Shown: positions 1 through 10,938 of the stretch, piece after piece
How positions within the stretch are numbered: the stretch's first letter is position 1
Layout of the letters: each line of letters opens with the position of its first letter
Origin: Glebionis coronaria
Taxonomy: Eukaryota > Streptophyta > Magnoliopsida > Asterales > Asteraceae
Direction: 5' to 3'
NCBI GenBank assembly: GCA_025667525.1
Contig: CM046874.1
Coordinates: 279,432,380 to 279,496,379 of the forward strand
DNA length: 64,000 bases
The notes under the pieces: model-generated
Databases searched by the model: none
What the model was told of the DNA's origin: nothing
What the model saw: only the letters and a program-made list of their open reading frames with translations
Made by a program: the position numbers and the translations under genes

Positions 1-1914
1 GCATTTGGGGTACGAGACGTAGAGAATGATCTATACAGATCATGAACGTCTCCAACACATATTTAATCATCTTGATTGAACATTTGGAAAAGGTGATGGG
101 TGGAGTTAAGTGATGAAAGAAAATTTCAAGGCCAAGTACCATCCGGGAAAGGCAAGCATGGTTGATGAGACATGGAATAAGAAGAATGAAGTGAAATTGA
201 GACGAACTTGAACTATATGGATGACGTATTAGGGTGGTTGGATGAAGGATGTAGGTTGCACGAGTTGAGTTTTCTAAAGCAGAGAACGTGCCAACATGTA
301 TGTTGCGTGGCTTGGACAATCATATGGAAAAAAGGGACGTAGACTATACTTCCTACATAATTAGGAGTAGCTTAGAAAGGGCGATGTAAGGACGAAATTG
401 GTGAAAGGGATACATAATGGGGTGGAGGAATAAGTACGACGAGAGTTGGGTGATAGTCGATAGACTAACAAATTCATCTCATATTTCAAGAGGAATGAGA
501 AGTCACGTAGTTGAGAAGTGGGAAGGATTGCATACGGATGTGATGAAATAGAGGGTTTTTGCGTAAAAGTTAGCCTAATATGTATTGAATGCCTTATGAA
601 GGATTATGGCAAGGGAATAAACGGTAGGAAGCATCACATCGTGATGTATGGTAGGAGTTGAGGAAGAAGAAGGAAGTGTGTATAGAAGCGAAGCATGAAT
701 GAAATAGGTCGAGATAGGAACCGAAGGTAAAACTTTGGTAGAGCTTAATGAGTAGAATAAAGCACGACGCATGCTAATACTATCGTAGTGTGGAAAAGGA
801 AATGGCACTGACCTATACTGATTGTTTGGGAGGCTTAGTATCGATGATCGAATGGATGAGGAGTTATAGGTGTGATGTGCCATAGGGACGAAGGGCTTGG
901 TCTAACTGAGACAAGATGAGGAGCAATATGACCTTGAAGGTAAGACATTGTGTAGGTATAAAGGAAGTGTGGAGTATAAAAAAATCATGAAGAAAAGTGA
1001 GAAAGAAGTGTATAGGTGCTACTAATGAGCTATCCAAATTTAATGGAAGTAGTTGTAGCATGGGTTTGGATGGCAGTTGATAGACTAACTGAGATAACTG
1101 TCCTTTTGATGATGTGTATAGATCATAAGTTGATTTGGATTGGAAGAACTAATGGATATGTGAAAGATCGTCATAGGTCACTTTGTAAGGAAATTGGAAT
1201 TTTTAAGTAGTTTGGGGTACGGACTAAAGGGAGTTGATGAACATGATTGGATATGAGTATATCCAGCTAACTAGAAAAGGATGGGCAAGTGAGATATTTA
1301 TACAACCTTAGGAGTTACACTGAGGGAATGAGTGATTGATTTAGAGGGAGTTAGGAAACTCTTTAGCGATGGCTGAGTTTTCATATAATGATAGTTATCA
1401 TACTAGAAGTCGATAAATGCCATTTGAGGCACTATATGAAAGGATAGGGTGAGTTGTCCCCATTGTGGACTAGAATTGGTAAAAGAGGCTACTAATGTGG
1501 TAATGGTGTTTGTGGAAAGGATGAGAGCAACAAGGGATGCTATGTTGAAAAGGAGGAAACCACTAGAGTTTAGTGACAAAGTTATATAGGAAGTTTCACC
1601 CATAGTAACGGGTGGTATGTTTTGGTAAAATGGAAGAGTTGATGTAGAGTTTTGTAGGTCCATTTATGATCTTTGGAAAGATCGGACCAGTAGCTTATGA
1701 GTATAGAATTACCTGGGGAAAATGAGTGGTATACATGATATATTTCATGTATTGAGATTGGTAAATGTTGTTTGAGAATGCATATTTGCATGTACGGTTA
1801 TTCGGGATTTATGTTAATAAGGTTTTCTGTTATCAAAGAGTCATTTGTGAGATTTATTGACTGTGAGGTCAAGAGTTTGGCAATGAATTTAAATATTGTT
1901 GGTTAGTATATGTG
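1..1914 (+). pseudogene. Degenerate Ty3-gypsy pol (RNase H end, integrase, C-terminal domain)
   Basis: Many stops and frame changes, but family motifs can be followed in order. Near 30-80 a YTDH-type RNase H block is visible. Near 130-175 comes YHPGKA followed by a worn ADALSRK equivalent, the end of RNase H. Near 1060-1100 a 'VDRLT' integrase core motif appears. Near 1368-1430 reads AEFSYNDSYHT and then PFEALY, the usual block downstream of the DDE core. Near 1670-1765 is the 'GPVAY..LP...SGIHDIFHVLRL' type C-terminal block of Tekay/Del elements. Transposition function (second-strand RNA removal and integration) is lost. Copy stops where Athila-1 inserted. Confidence 0.72.
1910..1914. repeat. 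Left target-site flank of Athila-1 (ATGTG)
   Basis: Five bases before the Athila-1 LTR read ATGTG. The five bases after the other LTR (19257-19261) read CTGTG, so four of five match. The duplication has one change or the true duplication is 4 bp. Confidence 0.55.
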
Positions 1915-4900
1915 TGATGTTGAAGTTTTGCAACCCTTTAGGAAAAGAGAGCAATAAATAGGGCAAGTGAGCACGACGATTTAGGAAAACCGTGTGTGAA
2001 TGACCCAATTAAGTTCGTTCTCAAGGAGGCTAGTGTGTTATGTGTGTAATGACTTGGATTAATTTGTGATTATATGTGAAAAAGAAGAATAGAAAGGGGA
2101 ATAGAAGAGAATGACGGTTATGAAGACGGATTAAACTAAGTCTAAAAAGGCGTACACGTAAAGTCGTAAAAACCCCCAAAATTAAAATTAATTCCTAAAA
2201 ATTCCTAAAAATCACCAAAAATCCTTAATAATATTCTAAGAGTTTACAAAAAATCAAAACTTGCAAAAACCTTTTAATTAATTAGATAATGACTTTTTAA
2301 TGCTAATTAAAGCCCTAAAGATCAAAATTAATTATTAAAAATCCCTAAACAAGATTTTCAAGTTTGTAAACCTCAAAAATATCCTAATTAAGCTAAAAAC
2401 TATTTTTCAAAATTTTAAAACCAATTAAAACTATTTTTAAACAATTAAAAACTCCTAAGATCAATTAAATCTTAAATTAATTATAGAAAATAATTAAAAG
2501 GCCTAGAAAATAATTGGAAAGTTTCAAAAATCCTAATTAAGTATTTAGAACCTAGGAAAAATATAAAAACCTAGAAAATCAGACTTTCAATTTTTAATAA
2601 AATAATATTAAAATAATATTAAAAATCCAAAAATTATAAAAAATTCTAAAAACTTGCAAACTAGCTTAATTTAACCTAAATAACTCAGAAATGAAAGTGA
2701 AATTACCTAAATACCCCTATTGGGCCTAGAAAATGGGCCAAACCCTAAACAGTCCCTTATTGGGCTTAATTAAGGCCCAATAAGAAAAAGTGCTCAAAAT
2801 AAGCTCAAAAAGCACAGGTTGACTCAAAATTTGATTTTAAACAACTTTTTCCAAAGGCCCAAAAGCTGAAAATGTGAAATAAGCTAACTTATAATAAGCA
2901 GCTTATTCTTAATGGGCTTTTTGGCCCATTAAGCTATAAGCTGATGCCATAAGCTAAAATTTAACACACAACCTTCTTTTGACCTAACAAAGACTTCTGT
3001 AAAAAGAAATTTCAAATAAGACCACTCAATAAGCCAGAAATAAGTCAACAACTTATTCACAAAACGACAAAATAGTCGTTTTTATGATCTAGACCACCTC
3101 AGAAGCTGATTCAAGTTGCAAAATGTTTCTTTTGACAAAACTAAGCTTAAAAACCAAAGAACTTTCAAATAAGCACACTCAATAAGCTGGAAAATCAAAT
3201 AAGCACTTATCTTAAAAGTCAAACAAGTTGGTTTTCTAGTGAAAAGTCAAAGTCAAAGTCTGATAAGCTCCAGTTCACTTAAATGGGTCAAATAATGAAG
3301 ATCTATTACAAAAAATAAGTTGTTGCAAGTCAGAATAAGCTAGAATAGCTTATTGATAAGCTGATGATAAAATTGCACTAGCAGGGGCTAGTTTTGGATG
3401 TTGAGCAGTGGGAACTTTTCCCACTGCTTGACTATTTTGACTTGTTGTCTTTAGTGACTTTTTCTTGGATTCAGTTTTCACAAAGGCACCCAATTGATCT
3501 TTGGATCAAAAGGAGTCAATAACAAGCAAAATAACACAATCACAAACAGCCAATTGATACAGTTTAATCAATTTATCACCAGATATAGCTCAGACATGAA
3601 CAATGAGCAGTTTAGCATTCAAGAGCAATTTTAGCACAAATCAGCCAACCAAATTCAACCAAATGCACACACAAGCTATAATAAACTCCAATAAGCAAGT
3701 CTAAACAGGTTTCATGCACTGGTTCAAAGAATTAAGCAAGATCCAAGCTATCAAAGTTACTGATGAACACTACACATGCAGATTTTAACTTTTGCTGATG
3801 TATTTGACACACAAGCCAATTTCAACACCTCAAATCTTTCAAACAGGTTATGTTAACTTTGTTTAAACCACTTTTATCCCTAAGCATGCATACACACTAA
3901 GTGTTCCCAAAATCCTAGGTCAAAATAAGCAGAAACAAGGCCTATATAGCAGATTGATCAATTCAAGTGTTCAAACCCAATAACTTGCAGCAAAACACTC
4001 TCAAACAAAGGTATATCAGATACAAAGCATAAACAACACTTTCCTTTAACACAAAATCAGATTACAAGCATAAATCAGTAGACCCAAACACCCCTTTAAC
4101 TTTTTCAAATCAAGATTTTCAAAAGCAAAACAAGATTTCAGGCCAACCAAGCATCAATTAACACTCTAACAAGTCTAAATAACAGATTCAAGCAAGAACA
4201 AGCCACAAAATTCACAAGAACAACAGTTTCATACAAATATCACCAAAAATCACAATTTATGCAGATTTGGAGATTAAGTAAGCAAACCTCATGGATGTAC
4301 ATCCACACCCACGAATTTTGAGCTTATGTGCTAGCAAGAACAAGCACAAGCTTCCACAAAAGCCTGCTAAGATTCAACAAGGGTTAAGCACAATAACATG
4401 AAAAATCAGAAACTTGGAAAAATCTTGATTGATGCAAACTTGTTACCCCACACTTGATTATCCCCAAGTTATAAGCCTCACCACACCTTAACCAACTCAG
4501 TTAGGATGCTATGATCAGCCCTATAGCCCAAGAATTCCAAGATTGGAACAAGACTTAGCAAAATATCAAGAAAATGAGGAAAATATGCAAACTTGTGCAC
4601 ACTCCTCTTTTGAAAACAGGTTTTTAACTTCAAAAGCAGTAAACTAAGAACATAAACAACAGAATAAATGTGGCACTTGGTCTTTCTTCAAATCACTTAA
4701 CTCAAATTCATTAAACTGAAAAAGGATTTACAAGTGTTTGAACAAAGGAAAAACCAAAAGCAAACGTCTAATGAAGCACCCTAAGGCCTTTATATAGGCA
4801 TACAAATGACTAAGGAACAGCTAAAAACTTAAAACCCTAGTGCTTGATCTTCCAAATTTGCCCTTGAGAAATTTGTCTTCTTTGGAGAATCATGTGACTT

Positions 4901-6149
4901 TTCTTGTTGTGTAGTGGCAGCTGGCATGTGTGAGAGCATCCAATGGTGTATATGCAGCTTAGGAAGTAAGCATGTATCTCAAACGTTGGATTGCTGCCAC
5001 CTTTTTGGCAGTATGCATGGGTGTGGAGCAGGGGAGACACTAGGAGACAAATGGGGTGATGAGGTGTCCATGTTTAAGGTTGGGTTGTGTTTAGTATCCA
5101 CTTAATCTTAAATCTGGAGGGGATGGCTGCTTAATTCTTGTTTAGTCAAAAATCCCCAAATTATGTGAAGAACACCAAGAACAAGGTTTTAATCCGTTTG
5201 GTTTTTAAATTGGGTGTTTAGCGCCAAGTTTAAACTAATCTGTTAGGATTAGTTTAATAAATAAATGTGAGTGGATGGTGAGGTGGAAGCAGGGAGCAAG
5301 GTGATTGGTGGAGAGGTGGTAGTGGGGCACGTGTCACCCCACTACTGGTTAATGTATCTATTGTGTTGCCCAGGTTTAACCCCTCACTTCTTTCCCTTTT
5401 GTCATTTCAATTTAAAAAGCTGTCAGCGCTCATTTAAGCTTTGTCAACTTTGGACTTTTTACATTTTTGGCCCATAAACTTTTGTAACATGAATTCAGGG
5501 GTATTTCTTGCCATATTTGAATTCTTCAAGGGCTGGTTTGGCATTTTCTTCAATGATAATGGTCTTGACTTGTATGATTGTCATCTTGAAGGACTGAAAT
5601 TGCCAAGTCTTGATAAATGAGGGACCATTTTTGCCAATTGTTGAAAGTTGAAGGTCCTTTTTGTAATTTTGGATTTTCAAAGGACCAAACTTGTCATTTC
5701 TTGTACTTTGAAGGACTTCATGATATATTTGACTATGTGGATGATATTGGTTGACAATTTAGCTTTGTTGAGGGGCTAAACTTGCCAATTCTTCAAAGTT
5801 AAGGGCCCTTTTGGTAATTTTGACAAACTTTAGGGACCAAACTTGTAATTATGAGGATACAAGGGTATAAAGTGTCAATTCTTCATAATTGGAGGACCCT
5901 TCTTCATAATTCTTCAAATCTTCAAGGGTTGATCTTGGGAAAGTCTTCACTAGGGCTTGGTTCATTGTGCGGCTTCGTTTCCCGTGTTCGTTTTTGCATG
6001 ATTCTTGTGATCTTTTGTCATTATCTCAATATCCGTACCTAAAATACACAAGCAACAAACACAAGCATATATTTGGGTATTTTGATGATATTTAATGCAT
6101 TTTAAGCCCTATTTGGAAGATGAGACTATGTATAAAAGCAGTCTCATCA
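1915..6149 (-). repeat. Athila-1 LTR, 4235 bp (3' LTR in element sense)
   Basis: Begins TGATGTTGAAG and ends CAGTCTCATCA on the plus strand, so it is TG...CA in both orientations. It matches 14457-19256 almost base for base, except that the other copy carries a MITE. It is rich in AATAAGC/GCTTATT words and contains AAACCCTAA and TGGGCC motifs near 2715-2790. A TATA-like box on the minus strand lies at 4789-4796. The short reading frames inside (for example 4837-5105) occur identically in both LTRs and are not genes. Confidence 0.93.
4789..4796 (-). promoter_or_regulatory. TATA-like box of Athila-1 LTR
   Basis: Minus-strand TATATAAA within CCTATATAAAGG, the only strong TATA in this part of the LTR. 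The equivalent in the other LTR is 17331-17338. It would leave about 1.35 kb of U3 and nearly 2.9 kb of R/U5. Position and sequence only; no transcript evidence. Confidence 0.5.
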
Positions 6150-6188
6150 CTCCCCCATACTAAACCATTGCCGTGCCCTCACGCAATG
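6150..6188 (-). promoter_or_regulatory. Athila-1 polypurine tract with adjoining hairpin
   Basis: Directly inside the 3' LTR the minus strand reads TAGTATGGGGGAG, the plus-strand DNA primer tract. Just upstream in element sense is an imperfect hairpin (6166-6188): CATTG pairs with CAATG and CGTG with CACG, around a CCCT loop on the plus strand. A matching hairpin sits at the Athila-2 PPT. Confidence 0.8.
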
Positions 6189-7980
6189 CTAGAATAAAGT
6201 ATCAAAGCATCTCCAAAATTCATTTTATTCACTTTATTGGAATGATAAACTAGCTACACTACTACTATTACTACTACTCGTGTTATAGACATAATGTATG
6301 ATTTTCATCGCAAAATGGGACGTTTAGGTTCATAGAATAAGAACACGTGAATGCTTCGTTAGAAATAATTTCGTCATCCTCGATTTTCACTTCAATTCCA
6401 TGCTAAGCGTGCAACGAGATCATTGTCATTATAAGTTAGTAATGCTAACACTACTCATATGCCCTAATCACGTACTTATCCTCCCATTATTCCTAAGTTG
6501 TATCTCTTATATTTTATTTTGTCTTGAATGTTTCACGAGGATACATTGTTTGACTTATGCGATAATAGAGATTTAGGTCTAAAAATAGAGTCCTAACGGT
6601 GTAACTAAGACCATCAAATCAATAACCCCTCCTAATAGACGACGATGTTAAAAAATTAAGTCGACAAGAAGAATCGATAAACACGGTTTTATAACGGTTT
6701 TGAACATGAGACTTATTACCAAGACTTTTATACGTCCCCTAACGGAAGGGCCTTATTATCTTTGGTTTACCTCCATCTTTTATTCAACTTCGCCATGAAG
6801 CTTTTATTATGACTTCGGTCTTGCCTTGCCTTTTATTATCCGCCTCATCGGTGGTTTTATTAGCCAAAGACGTATATCCTCACGCTAAGGCGAATTTTGG
6901 ATCTTTAAAGCTTCGAAGATTAAGGCTTGATTCACTTTCAATTTTGCATAGATTTTTCGGCCTTGTGGGGCTTCAAATTGTTTGCTTGATTTAGGTGAGC
7001 ACTTGAAATCTTATTATTGGGTGAAGCTTTCGATTATTAGGGTGCCAATACTTCAAAACCGTGACGCTGGCGATACCTTAATGTCTTCCCAATTTAATTA
7101 CACGGAAGTTACTAGAAAAGACTAGAAACCCAACAATCCCAACTAAACCGCTAAGTCAATATTTATTAAGCAAAAAATATTTACAAGCAAAGGGAGAATA
7201 AGCAAACAACGAGAACACATGAGTTTTTGAAAGAATACGAGTACTCTACGTTTAGCATAGTAACTTATAATTAACCCTATCATTTCTCGTCCTCATTTAA
7301 GAGACTTAGCCTAATGTGTAGTTAAGGAATTAAAGCTAAGTGCTCAACACGCACGGTCGAGTCAAAAATTACTCTTATTCTCGCCATCGGAAAATTTACA
7401 TTCGTGTCTTAAACACTTATGAAAAATTAGAAAAAATTTTAAAATTTGGCCATTTTTAGCCTTATTTTGCAAGAAAACGATAAACAAAACGATAAACTTT
7501 GGAAAGCGTGAAGGTTTGGCAAGGCAAGTATCTATTCACCCCCCCATACTAAAGTTAAACATTGTCCTCAATGTTTCGATTCTAGGGGTGCAAACACCCC
7601 CATACTAGAGACGTAGTCGAATGCCTAATCTAGCATGGAAAGGGTGTAACCATTAAGTAATAGCCGTTTATGAAGTGTGCTAAAAACCTAAGGTTAGAAC
7701 ATAAAAGGATACATCATGGATATTGAGAAATGTCTCCAAAGCAAACGATCGAGTGCTCCCCTAAAACGAACACGAGAGGCTCCAATCGTGAAGATCATGA
7801 TCTAAAAACCACATATCACAAACAACCACGGAACAAAGGTTGGAAGGGCACAAATCCCCACACGTAAGCTACATTAGACTAAGAAAGCGATAATATGTAC
7901 ATAGGATAAGCATGGGACTCCCCCACGAGTCTCCTCGTTTTTGATTACCGAGTCATGAGCTCGACTCGATCCCCACAACA
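6189..7980 (-). other. Athila-1 non-coding region between pol and PPT (env position)
   Basis: About 1.8 kb with no reading frame above about 61 codons and no recognisable env-like protein, although this is where Athila-lineage relatives can carry one. It holds an internal copy of the PPT module (7540-7576) and a further PPT-like string at 7597-7607. Confidence 0.65.
7540..7607 (-). promoter_or_regulatory. Internal polypurine-tract module of Athila-1
   Basis: Plus-strand CCCCCATACTA at 7541-7551 repeats the terminal PPT string. It is followed by a perfect 8-bp inverted repeat, AAACATTG (7557-7564) with CAATGTTT (7569-7576) around TCCT. A second CCCCCATACTA lies at 7597-7607. An internal PPT could prime a second plus-strand start; that role is inference. 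Confidence 0.6.
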
Positions 7981-8562
7981 CTAATTATCATTGGGGAAGG
8001 TGACTTGGTCGAGGTAGTTCAAGGATGGAACTTCCCCACCAAAGTAGTGCTTCAACCTATGTCCATTCACCTTGAAGTTAGGACCATCATCTTGAGCTAG
8101 CTCGATGGTCCCATAAGGAAACACTTGAGTCACGGTGAATGGACCGGACCAACGGGATTTCAATTTACCGGAAAAGATTTTAAGTCTTGAATTAAAAAGT
8201 AAAACTTGATCCCCAATGTTAAAAACCCGGTTTTTAATTTTTGAATCATGCAACTTTTTAGTTTTCTCTTTGTAAATCAATGAATTTTCATAAGCAATGT
8301 CCCTTAATTCATCCAATTCATTTAATTGCATTTTCCGGTGTTTTCCCGCGGTCTCCATGTCATCATTACAATGCTTTAGGGCCCAATAAGCCTTGTGTTC
8401 TAACTCGATAGGCAAATGACAATTTTTTCCATACACAAGCTTATAGGGAGTGCACCCAATGGGTGTCTTATGAGCGGTCCTAAAGGCCCATAAAGCATCG
8501 TCTAACTTATCCGACCAAGATTGTCGGTTTTCCCCCACGGATCTCTCCAAGATCCTCTTCAA
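7981..8562 (-). pseudogene. Athila-1 integrase C-terminal part (193 codons)
   Basis: Carries the end of the integrase core ([22 protein letters not shown], then [19 protein letters not shown]) and the C-terminal GPF/Y-type module ([22 protein letters not shown]). This module binds DNA non-specifically in gypsy integrases. It is in frame with the upstream integrase segment but separated from it by the TGA at 8572-8574, so it is not a separate gene. It ends with its own stop at 7981-7983 at the normal end of pol. No env follows. Confidence 0.85.
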
Positions 8563-8571
8563 TGCTCGGTT

Positions 8572-9372
8572 TCAAACCTCGACTTGCCCACTCGTTTGTG
8601 GGTGATAAGCCGTAGAAAGACGATGTGTAACCCCATATTTCCTTAAGACTCTTTCGAATTGGTCATTACAAAAATGGGTTCCACGATCGCCTATGATCGC
8701 ACGAGGGGTTCCAAACCTAGCAAACAAACTTTTAAAGAACTTAACTACCACACGAGCATCATTAGTGGGCAAGGCCTTCGCCTCCACCCACTTAGATAGG
8801 TAGTCAACCGCAACAAGGATGTACTTATTACCACGAGATGATGGGAACGGCCCCATAAAGTCTATACCCCAAACGTCAAAGATCTCACATACTTGAATGA
8901 TATTTTGTGGCATTTCATCTTTTTGTGAGGCTTTTCCTTGTCGTTGGCATGCATCACAAGACTTCACAAGGATTTGTGCATCTCGGTAAATAGTAGGCCA
9001 AAAGAAGCCGGCATCAAACACCTTCTTAGCCGTGAGATTAGCACCGTGGTGACCACCCGTGGGTCCCTCATGGCAAGCTCTAAGGATGTTAGAAGCTTCG
9101 GTGCCAAAAACACAACGTCGGATGATTTGATCCGCACAAGTTCGAAACAAGTAAGGGTCGTTCCAAAAGTAGAACTTGACATCACGAAAGAATTTTCGTT
9201 TTTCTTGAGTTGTCATACCCTTAACGATGAAGTTACCCGCATGGTAATTTGCAAAATCCGCAAACCATGGGGTAGAAGAATCAAGTTTGGAATTCACTAA
9301 ACCAAGTGTCTCGAGCGGAAATGTTTCGGTGATTTCCTTAGGCTCGTAAACACTTTGGTGAGGATCTTCCAA
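8572..9372 (-). pseudogene. Athila-1 integrase N-terminal and catalytic domains
   Basis: Integrase inserts the cDNA into the genome. Counting from the first codon (TTG, not a true start), the HHCC zinc module is H101, H108, C139, C142. The catalytic triad is D171 (WGIDFMGPF), D229 (GDRGTHF) and E265 (GQVEV), so all catalytic residues survive. The segment is the continuation of the RT/RNase H frame past the TAG at 9454-9456. It ends at an in-frame TGA directly after the catalytic glutamate, where relatives read Thr or Ser, giving a protein without its C-terminal domain. Damage looks recent, in line with the near-identical LTRs. Confidence 0.88.
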
Positions 9373-9453
9373 ACGAGAGAGATGATCGGCCGCTAGATTC
9401 TCGGCTCCTTTTTTGTCAACAATGGTGTGATCAAATTCTTGAAGGAGGAGAAT

Positions 9454-10938
9454 CTAACGAAGTAATCTCGGCTTTGCATCTTGTTTAGCCATGAGATACT
9501 TGATAGCCGAATGGTCCGTATACACTATGCATTTCGTCAAGACGAGATAAGGTCGGAATTTCTCAAATGCATACACCACGGCAAGGAACTCCTTTTCCGT
9601 TGTAGTGTATTTAAGTTGAGCCTCGGTCATCGTCTTGCTAGCATAGTGGATAGGCAAGAAGTGCTTTTCATGACGTTGCCCCAAAACGGCCCCAATAGCG
9701 TAATCACTTGCATCACACATAAGTTCAAAGGGGAGGTTCCAATTTGGAGCAACAAGAATGGGAGCTTCGGTAAGTTTCCTCTTAAGGATCTCAAAGGCTC
9801 GTACACAATCTTCGTCAAAGACAAAACGTGCCTCTTTTTCAAGAAGATGTGTAATGGGTCGAGAAATCTTCAAGAAATCCTTGATGAATCGTCGATAAAA
9901 GCCCGCGTGGCCTAGGAAACTCCTAACTCCCTTGACGGTTTTGGGATGAGGTAATTTGGCGATGACGTCTACCTTAGCTTGATCTACCTCAATCCCCGCT
10001 TTCGAGACCTTGTGCCCTAAGACGATTCCACTTCTAACCATAAAATGACACTTTTCCCAATTGAGCACAAGGTTGGTTTCCTCACAACGTTTTAACATTC
10101 TCTCAAGGTTCGACAAACACGAAGTAAAGGAATCACCAAACACGGAAAAGTCATCCATGAAGACTTCCATCGTTTTCTCGATCATATCATGAAAAATAGC
10201 CATCATGCATCGTTGAAAAGTTCCCGGTGCATTGCAAAGTCCGAATGGCATTCTACGATAGGCAAACGTTCCATATGGACACGTAAACGTAGTTTTTTCT
10301 TGATCACGAGGATCGATGGGAATTTGGAAGTAACCGGAAAAACCATCTAAAAAGCAATAGAAATCGTTTCCCGCAAGACGCTCCAACATTTGGTCCATGA
10401 AGGGCAAGGGAAAATGGTCTTTACGAGTGGCTTCATTCAACTTTCGATAGTCAATGCACACTCTCCATCCGGTTACGAGTCTTGTGGGAATCAGCTCGTT
10501 GGCATCGTTTGGCACAACGGTCATCCCTCCCTTTTTAGGGACACAATGAATAGGACTCACCCAAGGGCTATCGGAAATAGGGTAAATCATTCCCGCGTCA
10601 AGGAGTTTAAGGACCTCCTTTTTTATGACGTCGTGAATTTTGGGGTTCACCCTTCTTTGACTTTGGATTGTTGGCTTGAAATCTTCCTCCATTAAGATTT
10701 TGTGGGTACAAAATTTGGGATCAATCCCCTTAATGTCGGATAACTTCCACGCAATCGCCCCTTTGTGATCCTTAAGAACATCGACAAGTGCGGTTTTTTC
10801 ATCATTCGAAAGTTCCTTCGCAATAATAACCGGCAACTTGTCGTCCTCCTCCAAATAGACATACTCGAGGTGAGGAGGTAAATCTTTCAACTCGAGGATA
10901 GGTGGTTCCTCAAGTGAAGATTTGGGCTCGATACTCAT
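9454..10938 (-). pseudogene. Athila-1 reverse transcriptase and RNase H (494 codons)
   Basis: Copies element RNA to DNA and degrades the RNA strand. RT palm residues: D198 in FLDGFSGY, and the FMDD box (two Asp near 262-263) that replaces the commoner YVDD. RNase H carries CDASDY (D about 409) and an intact YTDH (D about 475). The frame stops at TAG where Athila-2 has Trp (TGG to TAG), cutting off the last RNase H residues (ADHLSRL) and integrase; downstream sequence is in the same frame. The ATG at the start overlaps the gag-PR stop as ATGA, but the frame reads open upstream of it, so it is the ordinary polyprotein after a small indel near 10985. Confidence 0.9.

Noticed and set aside
4837..5105. 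Opposed short reading frames (repeated at 17379-17647)
   Set aside because: They lie in both Athila-1 LTRs, overlap on opposite strands and show no protein family features.
6189..7980. Possible env gene of Athila-1
   Set aside because: No frame above about 61 codons, and no signal peptide or membrane segment seen.
8938..9300. Plus-strand frames opposite pol (also 9481-9915, 43141-43581 and others)
   Set aside because: Mirror images of strongly coding minus-strand sequence with no recognisable domain.
10935..10938. ATGA stop/start overlap between Athila-1 gag-PR and RT as a reinitiation signal
   Set aside because: The RT frame is open upstream of the ATG and Athila-2 is continuous there, so a small indel near 10985 is the simpler cause.
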